A stretch of DNA of 37,588 bases from Candidatus Aphodousia gallistercoris. Lineage in GTDB: Bacteria > Pseudomonadota > Gammaproteobacteria > Burkholderiales > Burkholderiaceae_F. The notes beneath the pieces are model-generated. The model did no database searches. It had not been told where the DNA came from and saw only the letters and a list, made by a program, of their open reading frames with translations. The DNA lies in contig DVNT01000043.1 in assembly GCA_018714185.1 (NCBI GenBank), positions 1 through 37,588 of the forward strand, in the 5' to 3' direction. A program made the translations under genes and the position numbers. Positions 9,398 through 18,786 of this stretch are shown in pieces (within the stretch, counting starts at the first letter, position 1; each line of letters starts with the position of its first letter).

Positions 9398-9757
9398 ATG
9401 AGAGCTGCAAAGCCCGGCCGCGCCCAACGCGTAGCCGATCAGATTCAACGCGATCTCGCGCGTCTGATTCCCCAGGAGGTGAGAGATCCTCGCGTGGGGT
9501 TGGTGACGCTCACCGGTTGCGAAATTACGCCCGATTACGCCCATGCGAAAGTGTACTTTACGGTCATCGGGGCCGATGCCGAACAAGCCCGTGAGGGCTT
9601 AAATGCGGCCGCCGGCATGTTGCGCAACCACTTGTTTAAACTCTTGCAGATTCACACCGTGCCGACGCTGCACTTCGAGCATGACCGCTCGGTTGCCCAC
9701 GGCTTCGAAATGGATCAGTTGATCGCGAAAGCGATGAAGGTTACGCAGGGCAAGTGA
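9398..9757 (+). CDS. rbfA: Ribosome-binding factor A
   Basis: 119 aa KH-like protein that helps mature the 5' end of 16S rRNA in the 30S subunit and is linked to cold adaptation. Family features are RVADQIQRDLARLIPQEVRD near the N-terminus, GLVTLTGCEITPDYAHAKVYF and the C-terminal LHFEHDRSVAHGFEMDQLI. GAAAGGA precedes the ATG. The stop TGA overlaps the truB ATG by one base (TGATG), which suggests coupled translation. Confidence 0.97.
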   Translation: MRAAKPGRAQRVADQIQRDLARLIPQEVRDPRVGLVTLTGCEITPDYAHAKVYFTVIGADAEQAREGLNAAAGMLRNHLFKLLQIHTVPTLHFEHDRSVAHGFEMDQLIAKAMKVTQGK

Positions 9758-10674
9758 TGCGTCGCAAGGGAAATCGGATTGACGGCGTTTTGCTGCTCGA
9801 TAAGGCCTACGGCGAAACGTCCAATGCGGCCTTGCAAAAGGCAAGGCGCTTATTGAATGCGCAAAAGGCCGGCCATACGGGCACGCTTGACCCGTTGGCA
9901 AGCGGCTTGCTCGCCTTGACCTTCGGGGAGGCGACGAAATACTCTGCCGATTTGCTGCATGCCGATAAGACGTATATTGCCGAGGTAAAGCTCGGGCAGA
10001 CGACAACGACCGGCGACTTGGAAGGCGAATTCGTGCAGACTTGCCCCGTAGAGGTCGATGAGGCCGATATCGAGCGGGTACTCGAGCAATTTCGAGGCGA
10101 AATTCGCCAAGTCCCGCCGATGTTTTCTGCGCTCAAGCGCGACGGCAAGACGCTTTATGATTTAGCCCGGGACGGGGTAACGATTGAGCTTGAGCCGCGA
10201 GTCGTTCGCATCGAAAAGCTGCAGTGCTTGGGCTTTAGCGAGGATAAGCTCACCCTGGAGGTGACGTGCTCGAAGGGAACCTACATTCGGGTGCTTGCCG
10301 AGGATATCGGCAAAGCGCTCGGCTGCGGGGCTCATTTGACCGGGCTGAGGCGAACCCGCGTGGGCAGCCTGGCGCTTGATAACAGCGTGACGCTGCAGGC
10401 GCTTGAGGCGATGGCGCCCGAGGAGCGGCTGGCGTGCTTGTTGCCGCTTGACGCTCTCTTGCAGACGCTTCCGGCGGTTTATTTATCCGAAAATGATTGC
10501 GCGCGGCTTCGCAACGGCCAACGCTTGGCGTTGGGCTTGGAGGCGGCCGAGCGCGTCCGCGTCTACGGACCGGACAAAAAGATGGTGGGTACGGCACGCA
10601 TTAATGAACGCGGAGTGCTCGCACCCGAACGATTAATTGCCAACATGAAAGATATTGAGACGAAAAATGACTAG
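9757..10674 (+). CDS. truB: tRNA pseudouridine-55 synthase TruB
   Basis: 305 aa from the ATG at 9757; a GTG one codon earlier (9754) is possible but less likely. It makes pseudouridine 55 in the T loop of most tRNAs. The catalytic aspartate is in [14 protein letters not shown] (about residues 45-58); [20 protein letters not shown] and [21 protein letters not shown] are also typical. The C-terminus ([20 protein letters not shown]) fits a PUA-like domain. It overlaps rbfA by one base and typA by eight bases. Confidence 0.97.
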   Translation: MRRKGNRIDGVLLLDKAYGETSNAALQKARRLLNAQKAGHTGTLDPLASGLLALTFGEATKYSADLLHADKTYIAEVKLGQTTTTGDLEGEFVQTCPVEVDEADIERVLEQFRGEIRQVPPMFSALKRDGKTLYDLARDGVTIELEPRVVRIEKLQCLGFSEDKLTLEVTCSKGTYIRVLAEDIGKALGCGAHLTGLRRTRVGSLALDNSVTLQALEAMAPEERLACLLPLDALLQTLPAVYLSENDCARLRNGQRLALGLEAAERVRVYGPDKKMVGTARINERGVLAPERLIANMKDIETKND

Positions 10675-12514
10675 TACTCGTGCTATTCGCAACATTGCGA
10701 TTATTGCGCACGTCGACCACGGCAAGACGACGTTGGTGGACAAGCTTTTGCGCGCAGCGGGCACCTTCCGTGCCAACCAGGAAGTTCAAGAACGCGTCAT
10801 GGACAGCGGCGACTTGGAACGTGAACGCGGGATTACGATTTTGGCAAAAAACTGTGCTGTCGAATACGAAGGCACGCACATCAATATTATCGATACCCCG
10901 GGGCATGCCGACTTCGGCGGTGAAGTTGAACGCGTGTTGTCAATGGTCGACGGTGTGCTGCTCTTGGTCGATGCCGTGGAAGGGCCGATGCCGCAAACGC
11001 GCTTTGTGACCCGCAAGGCTTTGGCCTTGGGCTTAAAGCCGATCGTAGTGATTAATAAGATTGACCGCCCGGGCGCCCGTCCTGACTGGGTGCTTAACCA
11101 AACGTTCGACCTCTTCGATAAGCTTGGCGCGACCGAAGACCAGCTCGACTTTCCGGTGATTTACTGCTCGGCTATTGCCGGCGTGGCCGGTTTTACCGAT
11201 GACTTTGAAGAGCTCAAGAAGATCGGCAACATGCGCGCGATTTTCGATACGGTCATCGAAAAAGTGCCCGTGCGCGATGATGATCCGGACGGTCCTTTGA
11301 TGCTGCAAATCTGCTCTCTGGACTACTCGAGCTACGTGGGCAAGATCGGTATCGGCCGTGTGCACCGCGGCCGCATCCATGCCGGACAGGACGTCGTGAT
11401 TATGAACGGCCCGGACGATACGCCGAAAAAGGCTAAAGTGAACCAGTTGCAAATGTTCCACGGCTTGGATCGCACGCTTGTCGATAGCGCCGAGGCCGGC
11501 GACATCGTGCTCGTTAACGGCATTGAAGAGCTTTCGATCGGCACGACGATTACCGATCCGGAACATCCGGAGGCGCTGCCGCTGTTGAAAGTGGACGAAC
11601 CGACCCTTTCGATGAACTTCCAAGTCAACACGAGCCCCCTGGCCGGCCGTGAAGGCAAGTACGTGACGAGCCGCCAAATCCGCGAACGTCTTGAGCGCGA
11701 ATTAAAGTCCAATGTGGCCATGCGCATGAACCTCACCGGCGACGAGACGGTTTTTGAAGTGTGCGGACGCGGCGAATTGCACTTGACGATTTTGATTGAA
11801 AACATGCGCCGTGAAGGCTTTGAATTGGCCGTATCCCGTCCGCGCGTATTGATGAAAGAAGTCAACGGCGTGAAGATGGAGCCCTATGAAGTGCTCACGG
11901 TCGATGTCGAAGAAGACCACCAAGGGGCTGTGATGGAAGAGTTGGGACGCCGCAAGGGCGACTTGCAAGACATGCAGCCCGACGGCAAGGGGCGCGTGCG
12001 CTTGGAATACCGCATTCCGGCCCGCGGCTTGATCGGTTTCCAAAGCGAATTCATGACGATGTGCCGCGGCACGGGCATCATGAGCCACGTCTTTGACGAC
12101 TACGGTCCGTTGAAAGAAGGCGATGTGGGCGAACGCCGCAACGGTGTGCTCATTAGCCAGGATAACGGCGAAGCCGTAGCCTACGCCTTGTGGAAGCTGC
12201 AAGATCGCGGCCGCATGTTTGTCAAGCCCGGCGACAAGCTCTATGAAGGCATGATTATCGGCGTTCACTCGCGTGACAACGATATCGTCGTGAACCCGAT
12301 TCGAGGCAAGAACTTGACGAACGTGCGCGCCTCCGGCACGGACGAAGCCATCCGCTTGGTCCCGCCGATCCAGCTCACGCTCGAAAGCGCCGTGGAATTC
12401 ATCAACGACGATGAATTGGTGGAAATTACGCCGCATACCATTCGCTTGAGAAAGCGTTACCTCACGGAAATTGAACGTCGCCGTCATGCCCGTGTCGAAC
12501 GCGAAAACAAATAG
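10667..12514 (+). CDS. typA: Translational GTPase TypA/BipA
   Basis: 615 aa ribosome-associated GTPase related to EF-G and LepA, involved in 50S assembly and stress or cold adaptation. The ATG at 10667 gives the canonical N-terminus [20 protein letters not shown]; a TTG four codons upstream is unlikely. Motifs are AHVDHGKTT (G1), RGITI (G2), [11 protein letters not shown] (G3) and [13 protein letters not shown] (G4). The C-terminal part includes [14 protein letters not shown] and [16 protein letters not shown], typical of BipA. The start lies inside truB (8-base overlap), so the two are probably translationally coupled. Confidence 0.98.
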   Translation: MTSTRAIRNIAIIAHVDHGKTTLVDKLLRAAGTFRANQEVQERVMDSGDLERERGITILAKNCAVEYEGTHINIIDTPGHADFGGEVERVLSMVDGVLLLVDAVEGPMPQTRFVTRKALALGLKPIVVINKIDRPGARPDWVLNQTFDLFDKLGATEDQLDFPVIYCSAIAGVAGFTDDFEELKKIGNMRAIFDTVIEKVPVRDDDPDGPLMLQICSLDYSSYVGKIGIGRVHRGRIHAGQDVVIMNGPDDTPKKAKVNQLQMFHGLDRTLVDSAEAGDIVLVNGIEELSIGTTITDPEHPEALPLLKVDEPTLSMNFQVNTSPLAGREGKYVTSRQIRERLERELKSNVAMRMNLTGDETVFEVCGRGELHLTILIENMRREGFELAVSRPRVLMKEVNGVKMEPYEVLTVDVEEDHQGAVMEELGRRKGDLQDMQPDGKGRVRLEYRIPARGLIGFQSEFMTMCRGTGIMSHVFDDYGPLKEGDVGERRNGVLISQDNGEAVAYALWKLQDRGRMFVKPGDKLYEGMIIGVHSRDNDIVVNPIRGKNLTNVRASGTDEAIRLVPPIQLTLESAVEFINDDELVEITPHTIRLRKRYLTEIERRRHARVERENK

Positions 12515-12525
12515 TTTTTAGCCGA

Positions 12526-12912
12526 ATGAAGAAAAAGAAAGAGCCCGTAATGTGTCCTTGCGGTAGCGGTTTAAGCTACGGGGACTGTTGCGGGCGATTT
12601 CATGCGGGCGAGGCCGCTCCCGATGCCGAGCGCTTGATGCGAAGCCGCTACAGCGCGTTTGTGAAAAAAGACGTATCGTATCTGTTAAAGACTTGGCATC
12701 CGAGCACGCGCCCGGCCTCGCTTGAGCTCGAGGAGCCCGTGCGGTGGCTGGGCTTGACGGTATTCGAATCGTCCGAGTCAGGCGATGAGGCTTTCGTGCG
12801 CTTTGAGGCCCGCGGAAAGTATAACGGCCGGGCTTTCAAGCAGTGCGAACGAAGCCGCTTTGTCCGGGAAAACGGACAGTGGTATTACGTCGATGGGGAT
12901 TTGCAGCCGTGA
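12526..12912 (+). CDS. YchJ-family SEC-C motif protein
   Basis: 128 aa. The N-terminal zinc-binding SEC-C motif is CPCGSGLSYGDCCGRFH (Cys 10, 12, 21, 22). It is followed by the NTF2-like YchJ region with AERLMRSRYSAFVKKDVSYLL and WYYVDGD near the end. The family's biochemical function is not settled. It starts 12 bases after typA and its stop overlaps the scpB GTG, so it is part of the same transcript. Confidence 0.9.
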   Translation: MKKKKEPVMCPCGSGLSYGDCCGRFHAGEAAPDAERLMRSRYSAFVKKDVSYLLKTWHPSTRPASLELEEPVRWLGLTVFESSESGDEAFVRFEARGKYNGRAFKQCERSRFVRENGQWYYVDGDLQP

Positions 12913-13616
12913 AAACGCTCAATGATGAACCGAAGTGGATTCTTGAGGGGGCGCTTTTAACAAGCGAGGTTCCGCTGTCGCTAGCCAATCTCAGGGACTG
13001 CTTGGATAAGCGCTATACCAAGGCCGAGATTCGGCTGATGCTTTTGCAGCTTCAGGCCGATTGGAACGGCCGGGCTTTGGAGCTGCGCGAGGTGGGCGAG
13101 GGGCTTTGGCGCTTCCAGTCGGTCCCGGCCATGCGCGATATTTTGCGAAAGCTGCATCCGGAAGAGGCGCCGAAATATACCCGTACGGTCATGGAAACTT
13201 TGGCCGTGATTGCCTACCGTCAGCCCGTGACCCGGGGCGATATTGAAAAAATCCGCGGCGTTTCGGTCAATGCCAATGCGATTAAAACGCTCATTGACCG
13301 CAACTGGATCGAGGTGATCGGGCGGCGAGAAACCGTGGGGCACCCCGAGCTTTTTGCAACGACGCGTCAATTTCTTTTGGATCTTGGGTTAAATTCCCTG
13401 CAAGACTTGCCGGCTATCGGTCCGGAGACGGAGCCGCAAGCCGAAGCGTTCGAGCTTTTTGAGGGGCAAAAGGATTTGGAAGCCTCCCGGCCGAAACATT
13501 CGCCGTATTTGGCGGCAATGGATGCCGAGCGGGAGAAACTGGAAAATATGGCACAATTGCTGCCTTTTATGGAGGACTCCGAGGGTGAAGACAACGAATC
13601 GCCAAAGTCCGAATAA
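12909..13616 (+). CDS. scpB: Segregation and condensation protein B
   Basis: 235 aa winged-helix subunit of the Smc-ScpAB condensin, which organises and segregates the chromosome. The frame opens further upstream, but GTG at 12909, overlapping the previous stop as GTGA, fits the family N-terminus (KTLNDEPKWILEGALLTSE). Typical motifs are YTRTVMETLAVIAYRQPVTR and IRGVSVNANAIKTLIDRNWI. Its last 32 bases overlap the likely rluB start. I see no scpA in the window. Confidence 0.95.
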   Translation: MKTLNDEPKWILEGALLTSEVPLSLANLRDCLDKRYTKAEIRLMLLQLQADWNGRALELREVGEGLWRFQSVPAMRDILRKLHPEEAPKYTRTVMETLAVIAYRQPVTRGDIEKIRGVSVNANAIKTLIDRNWIEVIGRRETVGHPELFATTRQFLLDLGLNSLQDLPAIGPETEPQAEAFELFEGQKDLEASRPKHSPYLAAMDAEREKLENMAQLLPFMEDSEGEDNESPKSE

Positions 13617-14679
13617 GCCGTTTAATAAACTGCAAAAGCGTACGCCTTTTCGCGCACCGGCTAAGAAAAAAACGCTGCCTGTGCGCACCGAGGCGGCACC
13701 GGCGCCAGCTGCTGCCGGCATTGACGTGTCCGTGACGGAAAAGTTGCAAAAAGTGCTCGCCGAGGCGGGCTTGGGCTCGCGCCGCGACATGGAGGCGCTC
13801 ATTGCCACGGGCGTAGTCACTGTCAACGGTGACGTGGCCAAGGTGGGCGATCGCGTCCATGCCAACGACTCGATTCGCGTCAAGGGACGGCTCGTTAAAC
13901 GGGCGGTGAAAACCGATGACGTGCCCCAGGTGTTGCTCTACCATAAGCCCGCCGGCGAAATTGTCTCGGCCGATGATCCCCAGGGGCGGCCCACGGTGTT
14001 TGACCATTTGCCGCGCTTGGCCGGCGGCCGTTGGATTGCGGTCGGACGGCTTGACTTTAACACCGAAGGGGTTTTGCTTTTTACCGATAGCGGCCAATTA
14101 GCCAATCTGCTCATGCATCCGCGCTACCGCATTGAGCGCGAGTACGCCGTGCGGGTGCAGGGGGAATTGACCGAAGAGGCTAAAGAGAAGCTTTTAAAGG
14201 GGGTCAAGCTCGAAGACGGCATCGCGTCTTTTTCCCGCGTGGAGGATATCGGCGGGGTTTCTTCCAATCACTGGTATCGGGTGACATTGGCCGAGGGACG
14301 CAATCGTGAAGTGCGACGTACGTTTGAGGCGGTGGGACTGACGGTCTCGCGCTTGATTCGCGTGCGTTTCGGGGCCGTGTTGTTGCCGAAAGACTTGCCG
14401 CGAGGCGCCAAGATGCTTTTGGGCAGCGACTGGGTTAAGGGCTGGATTGAGGACCTAAAAGCCGGGCGCGAGCGCGCTGGCGTTGTGCCGCAAGCAGCCC
14501 AGACGTCGCAGGCGCCCCTTCGCACGGGCAAGGCCAAGGCCGGCATGGGGGCTAACAAAGGCGGCCGCAAGTTTGCCTCCCGCAAGGATGTCTACGACAA
14601 AGGCTACGAAGGCCTTGCCGAAAGCAAGCGCCGGGCCAACAAGCGCGTGGGCCGCACGAGCGCTCCCCGAGGACGTTAA
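13585..14679 (+). CDS. rluB: 23S rRNA pseudouridine synthase RluB (RsuA family)
   Basis: 364 aa from GTG at 13585, chosen because GGAGG lies nine bases upstream; longer frames back to 13459 would read through the scpB coding region. The enzyme modifies uridine 2605 (E. coli numbering) of 23S rRNA. Residues about 50-105 are an S4 RNA-binding domain (EKLQKVLAEAGLGSRRDME). The catalytic motif is GRLDFNTEGVLLFTDSG (about 154-170). A basic N-terminal tail of about 45 residues and a Lys/Arg/Gly-rich tail (about 300-364) flank the core. RluB and RluE-type paralogues are hard to tell apart; the link to scpB favours RluB. Confidence 0.92.
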   Translation: MKTTNRQSPNKPFNKLQKRTPFRAPAKKKTLPVRTEAAPAPAAAGIDVSVTEKLQKVLAEAGLGSRRDMEALIATGVVTVNGDVAKVGDRVHANDSIRVKGRLVKRAVKTDDVPQVLLYHKPAGEIVSADDPQGRPTVFDHLPRLAGGRWIAVGRLDFNTEGVLLFTDSGQLANLLMHPRYRIEREYAVRVQGELTEEAKEKLLKGVKLEDGIASFSRVEDIGGVSSNHWYRVTLAEGRNREVRRTFEAVGLTVSRLIRVRFGAVLLPKDLPRGAKMLLGSDWVKGWIEDLKAGRERAGVVPQAAQTSQAPLRTGKAKAGMGANKGGRKFASRKDVYDKGYEGLAESKRRANKRVGRTSAPRGR

Positions 14680-14706
14680 CCCTTTTTCTGAGAGAGTTTT
14701 GGCTTC

Positions 14707-16470
14707 ATGAGTTTATTAAATCGACTCCCCGTACTCAACGACCCGTATGTCAGACGGTTGCTTTCGTACCTGCCGCCCTACAAGAAGTACATTGCCGGTG
14801 CGGTCTGCTGCATGATCCTGGGGGCGGGCACCTCGTCGTTAATTGCCATCTTGTTGGGTAAGCTCACCGACATGGGTTTTTATGAACACAATCCCATTAT
14901 TGTGTGGCTCACGCCTTTGGGTTTGATCGGCATTTCCATTTTGCATGGCGGTACGCATTTTCTTTCGTCGTACTTATTGCAAAAGGTAAGCCAAAGCGTG
15001 TTGGTGAAAGTTCGCAACCTGATGTTTTCCCGCGTGATCACGTGGTCTTCGCAGACCTACCAGCACTACATGTCGGGACGGGTGGTTTCAAAGTTTGTTA
15101 ACGAAGCCTCCAATGCGTTGGGCTCGGCCGCGGAAATCTTAACGACCATCGTGCGCGACTCGCTGCAGATTGTGGCTTTGGCGTGCATCTTGATTTATCA
15201 CAATTGGCTTTTAACGCTTGTGACGCTTGTGGTGGCTCCGCTATTGGCGATGGTATTGAAGTGGGTGAGCCGGCGCATGAAAAAATTAACGACCGGCCAG
15301 CAAAACGCCTTGGGCGAAATGACCGTGGCTATTCAGGAAGCGTATGAAGGCCAGCGCGTCGTGAAGATCTACAACGGCTACGAGTACGAGAGGTCGCGCT
15401 TTAATGCGATCAATGAGCGGCTTAAAAAGATCTTGATCCACCGCCAAGCCGTGGCCTCGGCGGGCACTCCGCTTACGCAATTGGTGACGATGATGGGCGT
15501 ATCCGTTGTGGTGGTCTTTGCCTTGATCCAAGCACAAACCGGGGCGCTCACGATGGGCGAATTTACTACCTACCTCTCGGCCATGCTTTTGATGATGCCG
15601 CCGATTCGGCACCTTTCGGCCTTAAACGGCTCGATTGCGCAGATGTCGGCCGCTAGCGAAAGCATCTTCAAGCTCATTGACGAACCGAGCGAAGAGGATA
15701 AGGGCACGAAACAGTTGGAGCGTGCCACCGGGGCGGTTAGCTTTAAGCACGTCTCGCACACCTACGAGGGTTCGGATAAGCCCGCGGTTGAAGACTTTAC
15801 GTTAGACGTCAAGCCCGGCGAAATGATTGCCTTGGTGGGCTCTTCGGGCTCAGGCAAGACAACGCTCATTAATTTGATTCCGAGGTTTTGGACGATGACT
15901 TCGGGCGACATTTTGTTTGACGGCATCAGCCAAAAAGACTTGACGCTGGAGAGCCTGCGTAAGCAAATCTCGCTCGTGAGCCAAGACGTGATTTTGTTTG
16001 ATGACACGATCGGCAACAATATTGCCTACGGCGTGCGCGACAAGGTGACCGAAGAGGATATCCGCAAAGCGGCCGAAGCGGCGTATTTGCTTCCCTTTAT
16101 CGAATCGCTACCCGATGGATTCAATACTCGGGTGGGGGAAGCCGGTGCCAAGCTCTCGGGCGGTCAGCGCCAGCGCATCTCCATTGCACGGGCGTTGCTC
16201 AAGAACGCGCCGATTTTGCTTCTGGACGAAGCCACGAGCGCGCTCGATACGGAAAGCGAAAAATATATTCAAGCTTCGCTCGACAAGCTCATGGTCGGCC
16301 GCACAAGCTTTGTGGTGGCACACCGCCTCTCCACGATTGAGGGGGCCGACCGCATCGTGGTGATGAAAAACGGCCGCATCGTCGAAATCGGCAATCACCG
16401 CGAGCTTTTGGAACGCAACGGCGTGTACGCCAATTTGTATCGGATCCAGTTTTCTGAAAAGGCGCACTAA
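14707..16470 (+). CDS. msbA: Lipid A export permease/ATP-binding protein MsbA
   Basis: 587 aa ABC exporter half-transporter that flips lipid A-core across the inner membrane. The N-terminal part (about 1-320) is a six-helix ABC transmembrane domain. The nucleotide-binding domain shows GSSGSGKTT (about 377-385), LSGGQRQRISIARALL (about 483-498), ILLLDEATSALD (about 503-514) and the H-loop VVAHRLST. Length and continuous homology to the MsbA type support this over multidrug exporters, though substrate is inferred. It starts 27 bases after rluB and is the last gene of the cluster before a hairpin. Confidence 0.92.
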   Translation: MSLLNRLPVLNDPYVRRLLSYLPPYKKYIAGAVCCMILGAGTSSLIAILLGKLTDMGFYEHNPIIVWLTPLGLIGISILHGGTHFLSSYLLQKVSQSVLVKVRNLMFSRVITWSSQTYQHYMSGRVVSKFVNEASNALGSAAEILTTIVRDSLQIVALACILIYHNWLLTLVTLVVAPLLAMVLKWVSRRMKKLTTGQQNALGEMTVAIQEAYEGQRVVKIYNGYEYERSRFNAINERLKKILIHRQAVASAGTPLTQLVTMMGVSVVVVFALIQAQTGALTMGEFTTYLSAMLLMMPPIRHLSALNGSIAQMSAASESIFKLIDEPSEEDKGTKQLERATGAVSFKHVSHTYEGSDKPAVEDFTLDVKPGEMIALVGSSGSGKTTLINLIPRFWTMTSGDILFDGISQKDLTLESLRKQISLVSQDVILFDDTIGNNIAYGVRDKVTEEDIRKAAEAAYLLPFIESLPDGFNTRVGEAGAKLSGGQRQRISIARALLKNAPILLLDEATSALDTESEKYIQASLDKLMVGRTSFVVAHRLSTIEGADRIVVMKNGRIVEIGNHRELLERNGVYANLYRIQFSEKAH

Positions 16471-16497
16471 GGCGCGCAATCAGAGTGCCTCTTGCCG

Positions 16498-16535
16498 ACG
16501 GCCCGGTCCTTTAGCGGATTTCGGGCCGTTGTTTA
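16498..16535 (+). terminator. Hairpin after msbA, probable terminator
   Basis: ACGGCCCG (16498-16505) pairs with CGGGCCGT (16522-16529), with TGTTTAT after it. The T tract is imperfect. It lies 28 bases after the msbA stop. Confidence 0.6.
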
Positions 16536-16548
16536 TCCAAAGTCTTTT

Positions 16549-16577
16549 TTGAAGAGTAGTATTACTCGCTTCAAAAT
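16549..16577 (+). promoter_or_regulatory. Possible promoter of the MFS gene
   Basis: TTGAAG (16549-16554), a 17-base spacer and CAAAAT (16572-16577) lie between the msbA hairpin and the MFS start, giving a leader of roughly ten bases. Confidence 0.45.
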
Positions 16578-16594
16578 CGTTCTCAAATGATGCC

Positions 16595-17818
16595 ATGTCT
16601 TCTGAATCTCCTGTGAGTGCGTTGCGCGCAATTTTTTCGCGCACGTTTATTGCCATTTCGCTTATCAACATGTTCGGCATGATTGGCTACTATGCGATTT
16701 TCGTCATCTGTACGCGCTATGTGGCCGACGGCTTCGGGGCTAGCCAAGCCACGGCGGGACTGGCCACCGGCATTGTCGTAATCGGGTGCCTCGTGGGACG
16801 CTTTTTCACTGGCAGCATTATCCGCACGGTGGGTTACCGGCGCATCCTCAGCATTGGCGTGCTCTTTTTCCTTTTGATGAACGTTGCCTACTTTTTTGCT
16901 CATGCCCTTTGGCAAATGTTTCTCGTGCGCTTTATTTCCGGCGCTGCGATGGGTGTGATCGGCACGGCAACGGGAACTTACGTTGCAACGATCGTACCGC
17001 GGGAATTTCATGGCCGCGGCATTGCCTACTTTTCCATGAGTACGGCGCTTGCCTTGTGCTTCGGACCCTTTATCGGCATCGCCTTGTTGGATCGCTTAGG
17101 CTACAACGGAATCTTTAGCATTGCCTCGGCGCTCTCGGCCGTAAGCTTGGCGCTATTGTGGTTCGTGATTGATGTGACGCCTGCGATTGACCGCAGCCAG
17201 CCGAAAAAGCGCATTACGCTTGATGATTTTATCGACCGCCGGTTGATTCCTTTTAGCCTTTTTGTGGGCGTGGTGTGCCTTACCTGGGGCAACGTGCAGG
17301 CTCTTTTGGCCGACTATGCCAAGACCTACGACGTTGTGGCAGCCGCTTCGAGCTTTTTCCTGCTTTATGCATTAGCGAGTCTTTTGACGCGGCCGATTAC
17401 GGGAAAAATTTATGATGCCCACGGTCCGGCGATTTTGATTTATCCGTGTTTAATCCTGATGATTGCGGGCCTTTTGTGTTTGGCTTGGCACGCCGGAAGC
17501 ATGGCCGTGCTGGCTGCCGGCATCCTCGTGGGATTGGGGTTCGGCAACTTCCAGTCCGTGGCCCAAGTCTCGGGTATTTCCTTGGTGCCGCGCGAGCGCT
17601 TTGCCCAAGCGACAAGCACGTTTTTTATTTTCTTTGACCTGGGCATCGGTTTGGCGCCTTATTTGTCGGGCTTTTTGGTTGCGCCCTTGGGTTACGCGGG
17701 TATTTTTGCACTCAACGCACTGGTGGTTGCCCTCACGATTCCGCTTTATTGGTACGTTTGGACTTATCGTCGCCCGAAGGCTAAAGAGGGTGGCGTGGAG
17801 TTGCCGCTTAACCGCTAG
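16595..17818 (+). CDS. Major facilitator superfamily transporter
   Basis: 407 aa, about twelve hydrophobic segments. The region GIVVIGCLVGRFFTGSIIRTVGYRR (residues about 58-82, quoted in part) resembles the MFS loop 2-3 signature, and a cytoplasmic loop around 190-210 (PKKRITLDDFIDRR) separates the two six-helix halves. Sequences such as SLLTRPITGKIYD repeat the motif in the second half. The substrate cannot be inferred; drug or metabolite efflux is most likely. No clear ribosome-binding site precedes the ATG, matching the very short leader. It converges with the SGNH gene on the - strand. Confidence 0.88.
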   Translation: MSSESPVSALRAIFSRTFIAISLINMFGMIGYYAIFVICTRYVADGFGASQATAGLATGIVVIGCLVGRFFTGSIIRTVGYRRILSIGVLFFLLMNVAYFFAHALWQMFLVRFISGAAMGVIGTATGTYVATIVPREFHGRGIAYFSMSTALALCFGPFIGIALLDRLGYNGIFSIASALSAVSLALLWFVIDVTPAIDRSQPKKRITLDDFIDRRLIPFSLFVGVVCLTWGNVQALLADYAKTYDVVAAASSFFLLYALASLLTRPITGKIYDAHGPAILIYPCLILMIAGLLCLAWHAGSMAVLAAGILVGLGFGNFQSVAQVSGISLVPRERFAQATSTFFIFFDLGIGLAPYLSGFLVAPLGYAGIFALNALVVALTIPLYWYVWTYRRPKAKEGGVELPLNR

Positions 17819-17843
17819 AGCATGCTTAACGGCATTGGCTTAG

Positions 17844-17883
17844 AAAAAAGGCCTTTCGGGAGTCTTTTTCCCAAAAGGCCTTT
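17844..17883. terminator. Bidirectional terminator between the MFS and SGNH genes
   Basis: AAAGGCCTTTCGGGA (17847-17861) and TCCCAAAAGGCCTTT (17869-17883) pair over 14 of 15 positions. On the - strand the stem is followed by TTTCT, and on both strands the stem ends in T-rich sequence. It lies between two convergent stops. Confidence 0.85.
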
Positions 17884-17904
17884 AGCGGCAAGCATTGCCG
17901 TGTT

Positions 17905-18711
17905 TTACCAGTGATAGAAGTCTTTGACCGTTTCCCAAGCCACATCTAAAAGGAACTGGGCGGTCTTGTCGTCCAAGGGCTTTTCGCAACCGCCGCGATA
18001 CTGGCTCTTTTCAATCGGGCGTTTGAGCAAAGCCGAATAGATAACGGCGCTTTCAAGGTAGGAGCCCGCAGCAGTCGGGTGCGACATGTCGGGCATGATC
18101 AAGTTGACCTTCGGGTCTTTTTCCAATGCTTTGGCAAAGGCTAGCCCCACCGGAATCACGAGCGTATTGTTGGCGTTGCCCACGGAGATGACCGAGTCAG
18201 CTAAAGGCTGCGTCATTTCGGGCTTGCCTTTGCGCGCCCACGTCATGACCAAAGCGGGTTCGGCGCCGGCTTTGCGAATGGTTTGGATGTGCTTGCCGGC
18301 CCACTCCTTGAAGTTATCCACCATGCGGGGATCGATGGGCGACATGCTGTTGGGCTGCAAGAGCACGGCATCAAATAATCGTCCTTCATTGTCCTTTTTG
18401 AAGATAAAGCTCCAGCTCTTGCCCGGCGGGTTAATCAAAGACTCGACGTGGTGCCAGTCAAGGTCAGCGCCGGCAATCGTGGCTTGAGCCGTTTGCAAGT
18501 CGACTTTTTGATCGGCCGCAAACCCCCAGAGGTAATCGAAAACGCCGCAGTTGTAGTAGGAATAGGAGTTGCCGACCACCATGATCTTGGTGGGGACGGC
18601 TTTTAAAGATGTTACTTTCGGTTCGACCGTATAGTTAGGCGCTGCGCAGGCTGCGCCTGCCATCACGAGTGCCGCCGCACAGGCGCCGAGCTTAAAGCGA
18701 ATGGATTGCAT
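17905..18711 (-). CDS. Secreted SGNH-hydrolase-like protein
   Basis: 268 aa with a clear signal peptide (positive N-terminus, hydrophobic 8-20, likely cut after AACA near residue 23), so it is exported to the periplasm or beyond. Block I is IMVVGNSYSYYNCG, where the serine of GNS would be the nucleophile. Block V is MPDMSHPTAAG, giving the Asp and His of the triad. The fold assignment is inferred from these two motifs; it resembles the DUF4886 type more than classical GDSL lipases. The substrate is unknown. GGAGGA six bases before the ATG is a strong ribosome site. It follows the AEC permease gene by 75 bases. Confidence 0.75.
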   Translation of the reverse strand: MQSIRFKLGACAAALVMAGAACAAPNYTVEPKVTSLKAVPTKIMVVGNSYSYYNCGVFDYLWGFAADQKVDLQTAQATIAGADLDWHHVESLINPPGKSWSFIFKKDNEGRLFDAVLLQPNSMSPIDPRMVDNFKEWAGKHIQTIRKAGAEPALVMTWARKGKPEMTQPLADSVISVGNANNTLVIPVGLAFAKALEKDPKVNLIMPDMSHPTAAGSYLESAVIYSALLKRPIEKSQYRGGCEKPLDDKTAQFLLDVAWETVKDFYHW

Positions 18712-18737
18712 AATATGTCCTCCTTCAATATCTGATC

Positions 18738-18766
18738 ATTGTCAGGCGAGAGGAGGCTTTTTCCAA
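18738..18766 (-). promoter_or_regulatory. Possible promoter of the SGNH gene
   Basis: On the - strand, TTGGAA (18761-18766), a 17-base spacer and GACAAT (18738-18743) lie in the gap after the AEC gene. Confidence 0.35.
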
Positions 18767-18786
18767 TGCGGGTAATTCCCGATCTG

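Noticed and set aside
7893-9410. 505-codon open frame on the - strand opposite infB
   Set aside because: It is a shadow of the strongly biased infB codons; its translation has no recognisable domain, and the + strand frame is an unambiguous IF-2.
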